Positions 59,393 to 64,000 of a stretch of 64,000 bases of DNA are shown here, one piece after another. Within the stretch, counting starts at the first letter, position 1; each line of letters starts with the position of its first letter. Origin of the DNA: Anaerolineales bacterium (GTDB lineage: Bacteria > Chloroflexota > Anaerolineae > Anaerolineales > UBA11579). The notes under the pieces were generated by a model. That model did not search any database and was not told the DNA's origin. It worked only from the letters and a program-made list of their open reading frames with translations. Position numbers and translations under genes: made by a program. The stretch lies in the NCBI GenBank assembly GCA_021463845.1, contig JAJTXV010000001.1, positions 124,001 through 188,000 on the forward strand, read 5' to 3'.

Positions 59393-59725
59393 CTATTTGA
59401 TTAAGCCAGAAAGCAGGGCTACAAAGAAACAAAGAAAAATAATGCCCGGTAGTAGAAAGAAAACAATAGTGACTATGCCAGAAATGACAGCCGATATACC
59501 AGTCACCGTGGTAGTCAAACCGTTTGATGGCCCCTCTCTTCTTGCAAGATACAGTATTCCAGGCAGACCGAATATCGTAAACATGATGCCTAAATAAAGA
59601 GATGTAAACTCATGTGGCGGCGGTCCACCAAAAAGAAAGTTTGCAACTGGGACTAAACCTAAGAGGAGAATTCCTCCGATTAGACGTGAGATTCGGGCAA
59701 TTTTCAGAGTCGGAATATTATTCAC
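59393..59725 (-). CDS. Hypothetical membrane protein
   Basis: About 110 residues with three hydrophobic segments (LIGGILLLGLVPVANFLFGG, YLGIMFTIFGLPGILYLA, and a long ISAVISGIVTIVFFLLPGIIFLCFFVALL that may be two). The start is uncertain: GTG 59725 is preferred, as GTG 59752 lies inside a terminator stem. The DNA is more AT-rich than its neighbours, like the islet at 39.1-40.6 kb. I do not recognise the family. Probably a recently acquired gene. Confidence 0.6.
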   Translation of the reverse strand: MNNIPTLKIARISRLIGGILLLGLVPVANFLFGGPPPHEFTSLYLGIMFTIFGLPGILYLARREGPSNGLTTTVTGISAVISGIVTIVFFLLPGIIFLCFFVALLSGLIK

Positions 59726-59738
59726 TGACCCGCCTGTA

Positions 59739-59769
59739 ACAAGACTGCCCACAAAGTGGGCAGTCTTGT
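59739..59769 (-). terminator. Terminator of the aminotransferase gene
   Basis: ACAAGACTGCCCAC, loop AAA, perfect 14-bp complement; weak T-tract on the minus strand (TTGTTAC). Confidence 0.75.
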
Positions 59770-59779
59770 ATTGTTTCTG

Positions 59780-60910
59780 CTACTTGGCCTTTTCCAAAAT
59801 CTCACGGATGGCGGCCAGGACCAAGGTCACATATTCCTTGCGGCTGCTGTGGCCCATCAGACCGATGCGCCAGATCTGGCCCTTCAATGGGCCGAGGCCT
59901 GCGCCGACCTCGATGCCGTAATCAGCCAGCAGGTGGTTCTTCACATGGTCGTGTGAGGCGGTGGGCGGCACTTTGACGGCGGTCACGGTGGGCAGGCGGT
60001 GCTCACGCGCCACCAGCATCTCCATATCCAGGTCTTCCACGCCCTTCCACAGGTCCTCGGCGTTCTGCTGGTGGCGAGCAAAGCGCGCCTCCAGCCCTTC
60101 TTCGGCCACGATGCGCAGCGCTTCACGCATGGCGTAATTCAACTGGATGGGGGCGGTGTGGTGATAGGTACGTTCCTTGCCCCAATACTTGTGCACTTCG
60201 TCCAGCGAGAGATACCAGTTGCCCACGCCCACCTTGCGGTCGGCCAGGGCCTTCTCTGCGCGCGGGCCAAAGGTCAGCGGCGCCAGGCCGGGTGAGGCGG
60301 AGATGGCCTTCTGCGAGCCGCTGAAGGCGGCGTCCACATCCCACTCGTCCACCTGCACCGGCACGCCGCCCAGCGAGGCCACCGTATCGAGCACGAACAG
60401 GGCGCCGGCCTCGTGGGCTGCGGCGGCCAGTTCTTTGATGTGCGGCTGTTGCGCGCCACTGGAGGTTTCGCCGTGCACCACCGCGAGCAGCTTGTACTTG
60501 TGTTGCGCCAGCTGCTTCTTGACCGCGTCTACGTCCAGTACTTGGCCCCAGGGGGCCTCGATGCGGTCCACTGTGGCGCCGTAGCGGCCGGCCATGTTGA
60601 ACATGCGCTCACCGAAGTAGCCGATGATGCCGATCAGCACGCGGTCGCCGGGCTCGATCAGGTTGCTGAGCGCGGCCTCCATGCCGGCGCTACCGGTGCC
60701 GGAAACGGGGATGGTGAGGCGGTTCTGGGTTTGAAAGACGAAGCGCAGCAGCTCCTGCACATCATCCATGATCTGCAAAAAGGCCGGGTCCAGGTGGCCG
60801 ATGACCGGCATGGCCATGGCCTGCAGCACGCGGGCCGGCATTTCGCTGGGGCCAGGGCCTAACAGAATTCGTTCGGGAGTATTCAGATCGTGGAAGCGTT
60901 TGGGGTCCAT
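59780..60910 (-). CDS. Class V aminotransferase (alanine-glyoxylate / serine-pyruvate type)
   Basis: 376 residues. PLP fold type [74 protein letters not shown] and the PLP Lys in [16 protein letters not shown]. Matches the alanine-glyoxylate/serine-glyoxylate/ureidoglycine-glyoxylate (PucG-like) group; the true donor and acceptor cannot be told from sequence. It would detoxify glyoxylate or link serine and glycine metabolism. AGGAG precedes ATG 60910; divergent from the pseudo-PBP gene. Confidence 0.92.
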   Translation of the reverse strand: MDPKRFHDLNTPERILLGPGPSEMPARVLQAMAMPVIGHLDPAFLQIMDDVQELLRFVFQTQNRLTIPVSGTGSAGMEAALSNLIEPGDRVLIGIIGYFGERMFNMAGRYGATVDRIEAPWGQVLDVDAVKKQLAQHKYKLLAVVHGETSSGAQQPHIKELAAAAHEAGALFVLDTVASLGGVPVQVDEWDVDAAFSGSQKAISASPGLAPLTFGPRAEKALADRKVGVGNWYLSLDEVHKYWGKERTYHHTAPIQLNYAMREALRIVAEEGLEARFARHQQNAEDLWKGVEDLDMEMLVAREHRLPTVTAVKVPPTASHDHVKNHLLADYGIEVGAGLGPLKGQIWRIGLMGHSSRKEYVTLVLAAIREILEKAK

Positions 60911-61000
60911 GCACTTCTCCTTCTGCGCTTATTTTACACCCCTTGCGATTTGCACCCTGAATCGCCACGCCGGCCAGCCAAATATGCGAGAATCGGCGGC

Positions 61001-63331
61001 GTGTCGCAGCCCCCATTGATCTTACAAGTTGCGCAGTTAGTGAAGCGCCGGCGCGCCCGCCGCCGGGCGGCGCGGCGCAGCCCCAGCGCCCTAGCGCTGC
61101 AGGCTGCGGGTTGGCTGCTGGCCACCGCCAGCCTGCTGTTGGCGCTGCTGGCTACGGCCGCCCTGCCCGCCTATAGCTATCTCACCCATGATCTGCCGGA
61201 TGTTGGCATGCTGCCGGTGTTGATGGACCCCCAGCGCGGCCTGCTGCTGCAGCCCAGCCGCCTGCAGGATCGTACCGGCACGCATACTTTGCTGGAGCTG
61301 GCTCCGTTTGGCGCGGCGCGTGAGTTTATAGAGCTGGGTCAGGCGCCGCTGCTGGAACAGGCCCTGATCGCCAGCAGCGACCCGCGCTTTTGGCAGCACA
61401 GTGGGGCGGCCTGGCTGGAGAGCCAGCCCGTGCCGCATTCCCTGGCTGAGCGCGTGGTGACTGAGCTGCTGCTGGCAGGTGAGCCCGAAGGTTGGCGCAA
61501 GGCGCTGCGTGGACGCGTGTTGGCCAGCGAGGTGACTGCCCGCTACGGCCAGCAGCAGGTCTTGGCCTGGGCGCTGAACAGCGCCCGCTTTGGTCATTGG
61601 ACCTTTGGCGCCGAGAGCGCGGCGCAATTCTATTTTGGCGTACCGGCCAGCCAGCTCACGCTGGCGCAGGCCGCCGCGTTGGCCGCCATGGCCAACGCGC
61701 CTGAGCTGGACGCGCTAAGCTCCCCAGCAGCCATCCAGCCGCTGGCGCATCTGGTGCTGGTGAGCATGCACAGCCAGGGCATACTTGATGATGCCCAGCT
61801 GGCTGCCGCGCTGCTGGAGCCAGTGCAGTTTGCCACCAGCGCCCAGCCGCTGGCGCTGGATGCGTTCGCACAATTGGCGCTGGACCAAGCCGCGCAGGCA
61901 CTCGGCAACGCCCGCCTGGCCCGCGGCGGCCTGACCCTCATCACTACGCAAGATGTGGATATGCAAGCGGCCTTTGCGGGCCAGGGGCAGGCCGCCTTGG
62001 CCCTGGATGCGCTCAACGGACGTGTGCTGGCGCTGGTGGGCGATATGCAGACCGCCCACGCGGCAGGCAACCTGCTGCTGCCGTTTGTTTACTTGGATTC
62101 GTTCGCGGCGGGCAATGCGCCCGCGACGCTAACGTGGAATTTTGACACGGCCGCCGCGGCCGGGTTGCGCGGCCCGTTGAGCATGCGCAGCGCGCTGGCG
62201 AACGGGTTGGCGCAGCCCGCCCAAGCCGCCCTGGAGCAGAACGGCGCCCACCACACCGCCAGTGTGCTGGCTGCGGCAGGCCTGGGCGCCTTCCGCAGCG
62301 CGCTGAGCGCGCCGCAGGCCGCCGAACAGGTATTGGGCGATGCGGCCGCCAGCCCGCTGGAGCTGGCCGCCGCCTACGCCAGCCTGAGCAGCGGCCAGTT
62401 GAGCGGGCAGTGGCTGCAGGGCCGCTTGCAGCCCGCCAGCTTGCTGTTCGTCACCGATGAGACCGGCCAAGTGGTGCTTGATTGGAGCCAGCCGCAGTAT
62501 GAGGCCCTGGCGAGCGCCGAGCTGGCCTTCTTGATCAGCGATACATTGAGCGATGTCAGCGTGCGCCCGGCCCAGGCGCGCCAGCGCATGCTGGCGCTGG
62601 GCCGCCCGGCCGCTTTAGCGCCCGAAGGTGTCTCTGCCGATTGGCAATTAGGTTACACGCCGCAGCGCGTGGTGTTGAGCCTGGGCGCGGCGGATTGGCC
62701 GGCCTTGTTCGCCGCCGCGCATGCCAGCCTGCCCATCCGCGATTGGCAGGCGCCGGGCGGCTTGAGTTCAGTCATGGTGTGTGTCCCCTCCGGCCAGCTG
62801 CCGGATGAAGATTGCCCGCAGACCCGCCGCGAATACTTCGTCAGCGGCACCGAGCCGCGCTTCGCAGATGCGTTGTACGAGCGCCTGGCGGTGAACTCGC
62901 TGAATGGCCGCTTGGCGACCGTGTTCACGCCCGCCGAGTTTGTGCACGAGGAATTATTCGTGCGTGTGCCCGCCGCGCTGCACACCGCCGCCCTGGCGGC
63001 GGGTCTGCCGCTGCCCCCCGAAGACTTTGACAGCGTGCCAGCCTTCCCGGCCGGCAACGCCGTCAGCCTGCTGCAACCTGAGCGCTTCAGCACGGTCAGC
63101 GGTACGCTGACCGTGCGCGGCCAGACGGGTGAGCAGGCCACTGGCTGGGACTTGCAGGTGGGGCAGGGGCTCTATCCGCGCCGCTGGCTGCAGCTGGCCA
63201 GCGGCAGCAGTGCCCAACCGCGGGCGCAGTGGGATACGAGTGGACTCAGTGGGCTGTGGGTGATCCAGCTGCAAGTGTGGGATGAAGACGGCAATGTAAG
63301 CCGTAGTTATACGGTGGTAACTGTTGAATAG
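61001..63331 (+). CDS. Pseudo-class A penicillin-binding protein, all catalytic motifs lost
   Basis: 776 residues from GTG 61001 (an in-frame ATG at 60890 lies inside the divergent aminotransferase gene). A basic N-terminus and one membrane helix precede a GT51-like domain ([20 protein letters not shown]), where Ser126 stands for the catalytic Glu of the ED..F..H.G motif. In the transpeptidase part, [15 protein letters not shown] is typical, but the SxxK motif is GNLLLPFVY (Asn357, Leu360), SxN is replaced by GLA and KTG by [16 protein letters not shown] still aligns. A C-terminal Ig-like domain follows. The reading frame is intact over 2.3 kb, so selection keeps the protein, presumably as a scaffold or regulator. 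Confidence 0.82.
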   Translation: MSQPPLILQVAQLVKRRRARRRAARRSPSALALQAAGWLLATASLLLALLATAALPAYSYLTHDLPDVGMLPVLMDPQRGLLLQPSRLQDRTGTHTLLELAPFGAAREFIELGQAPLLEQALIASSDPRFWQHSGAAWLESQPVPHSLAERVVTELLLAGEPEGWRKALRGRVLASEVTARYGQQQVLAWALNSARFGHWTFGAESAAQFYFGVPASQLTLAQAAALAAMANAPELDALSSPAAIQPLAHLVLVSMHSQGILDDAQLAAALLEPVQFATSAQPLALDAFAQLALDQAAQALGNARLARGGLTLITTQDVDMQAAFAGQGQAALALDALNGRVLALVGDMQTAHAAGNLLLPFVYLDSFAAGNAPATLTWNFDTAAAAGLRGPLSMRSALANGLAQPAQAALEQNGAHHTASVLAAAGLGAFRSALSAPQAAEQVLGDAAASPLELAAAYASLSSGQLSGQWLQGRLQPASLLFVTDETGQVVLDWSQPQYEALASAELAFLISDTLSDVSVRPAQARQRMLALGRPAALAPEGVSADWQLGYTPQRVVLSLGAADWPALFAAAHASLPIRDWQAPGGLSSVMVCVPSGQLPDEDCPQTRREYFVSGTEPRFADALYERLAVNSLNGRLATVFTPAEFVHEELFVRVPAALHTAALAAGLPLPPEDFDSVPAFPAGNAVSLLQPERFSTVSGTLTVRGQTGEQATGWDLQVGQGLYPRRWLQLASGSSAQPRAQWDTSGLSGLWVIQLQVWDEDGNVSRSYTVVTVE

Positions 63332-63350
63332 GGCGAGGCATGCCTCGCCC
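63331..63350. repeat. GGGCGAGGCATGCCTCGCCC palindrome, copy 1
   Basis: A perfect 20-bp palindrome overlapping the stop codon of the pseudo-PBP gene. The second copy is at 63580-63605; a family 2 repeat lies between them. Confidence 0.8.
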
Positions 63351-63388
63351 CTACGCTCGACTTACAAGCATGCGTGCTTCTACGATTT

Positions 63389-63533
63389 GTCATTCCGAAC
63401 GAGCCGCGTAGCGGCGAGGAGGAATCCGTATGGGCTAGTTGAGACTTGTGCATATCTGGATAAGCGAGTGCTTTTTGCAGATATGCTGGTTTTGCAAGAT
63501 GAATACGGATTCCTCGCTGCGCTCGGAATGACA
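63389..63533. repeat. Repeat family 2, full copy
   Basis: TTGTCATTCCGAACGAG, CCGC-GTA-GCGG, GAGGAGGAATCCGTAT, then inverted ATACGGATTCCTCGC and CTCGGAATGACAA. Flanked on both sides by the 20-26 bp palindrome. Confidence 0.8.
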
Positions 63534-63579
63534 AAGCTGTGTTAGTAGTGACGATGCGCGGTGCTGTAGGAGAATAATC

Positions 63580-63605
63580 TAGGGGCGAGGCATGCCTCGC
63601 CCCTA
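63580..63605. repeat. GGGCGAGGCATGCCTCGCCC palindrome, copy 2
   Basis: Perfect 26-bp palindrome TAGGGGCGAGGCA and its complement, 18 nt after the end of the ABC gene. Confidence 0.8.
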
Positions 63606-63622
63606 CCTAGATTGCCTGAACC

Positions 63623-64000
63623 CTAGCCCGCCATTTCTTCTTGCTTCTTGAACTGGCTCATGTACAGGTCGTAATAGAAGCCCTTTTTCTCGAGCAGCTC
63701 GGCGTGTTTGCCGCGCTCGATGATCTCACCGGCTTTGAGCACCAGAATGACATCCGCGTTACGGATGGTGCTGAGGCGGTGGGCGATCACAAAGCTGGTG
63801 CGGCCGGCCAACAGCTTCTCCAGCGCACTCTGGATCAGGCGCTCGGTGCGGGTGTCCACGCTGCTGGTGGCCTCGTCCAGGATGAGGATGCGCGGGTCGG
63901 CAAGGGCCGCCCGGGCGATGGCTAGCAGCTGGCGCTGACCCTGGCTCAGGCCGGAGCCGCGCTCGCCCAACACGGTGTTGTACTTCTCCGGCAGGCGCTC
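63623..64000 (-). CDS. ABC exporter ATPase domain, N-terminus beyond window
   Basis: 126 codons visible, entering from the right edge. The nucleotide-binding domain of an MsbA/MdlB-type multidrug exporter: signature [15 protein letters not shown] (Q for G in LSGGQ), Walker [17 protein letters not shown], and switch [34 protein letters not shown]. The Walker A and membrane domain lie outside the window. The stop at 63623 is followed by a 26-bp palindrome. Confidence 0.92.
   Translation of the reverse strand, partial: ERLPEKYNTVLGERGSGLSQGQRQLLAIARAALADPRILILDEATSSVDTRTERLIQSALEKLLAGRTSFVIAHRLSTIRNADVILVLKAGEIIERGKHAELLEKKGFYYDLYMSQFKKQEEMAG

Overview
The window is a GC-rich bacterial chromosome segment of about 64 kb, densely coding on both strands. 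It most resembles an uncultured Chloroflexota of the class Anaerolineae. The support is lipoproteins with Thr/Pro-rich linkers (LytR-CpsA-Psr, M23, PD40, NBR1-type Ig), a glutamate synthase split over three genes, a fused DppB-DppC permease, and housekeeping genes (recA, pyrG, eno, mfd, pth, rpsD, murJ, ahcY) of ordinary bacterial type. This placement is inference from gene content; no rRNA is present. Both window ends cut ABC transporter genes.

Layout. 0-2.2 kb: ABC-2 exporter operon (minus). 2.5-6.6 kb: DNA glycosylase tag, murJ, an HD-GYP protein. 6.6-13 kb: a glutamate synthase operon behind a roughly 390-nt leader with its own promoter, several hairpins and an intrinsic terminator; a GIY-YIG nuclease gene flanked by inverted palindromic repeats sits inside the operon. 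13.4-18.2 kb: a small membrane protein, tRNA-Leu, an orphan histidine kinase lacking its phospho-acceptor His, an LCP protein, a FtsB/DivIC-like protein and initiator tRNA. 18.4-26.1 kb: hydantoinase/oxoprolinase pair, the fused peptide permease, a glycosyltransferase, gluconokinase. 26.5-35 kb: DUF4287 protein, SDR, YceI protein, mfd-pth, a FEN-type exonuclease, a roadblock protein. 35.5-39 kb: pyrG, eno, a frameshifted HicB antitoxin gene. 39.1-40.6 kb: an AT-rich islet with a zinc-ribbon and a J-domain protein. 41-44.3 kb: rpsD, recA with an SOS-type promoter, an NBR1-type lipoprotein, a YbaK-like deacylase. 44.5-49.8 kb: ahcY with an adenosine-kinase-like gene, then M23 and PD40 envelope proteins. 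50-53 kb: copper ATPase plus cupredoxin lipoprotein. 53-57 kb: cystathionine gamma-synthase/lyase, a ParB-fold protein and a CBS-type synthase. 57-64 kb: mltG, ruvX, an aminotransferase, a pseudo-penicillin-binding protein, an ABC exporter.

How they fit. AhcY, the adenosine kinase, the CBS-type synthase and the gamma-lyase could together recycle S-adenosylhomocysteine to homocysteine and then cysteine. The ParB-fold neighbour of the synthase may be a free-serine kinase. MurJ, MltG, LCP, M23 and the FtsB-like protein serve the envelope.

Most intergenic space is filled with small palindromic repeats of at least six families. The most striking carries a 14-15 bp palindrome whose arms covary, and it brackets the GIY-YIG gene, an arrangement that recalls REP/RAYT systems. 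Many hairpins close in a GC-GNA-GC mini-loop. A second window-wide signature is a -10 box placed exactly 6 nt before the start codon at nine genes, which suggests leaderless transcription.
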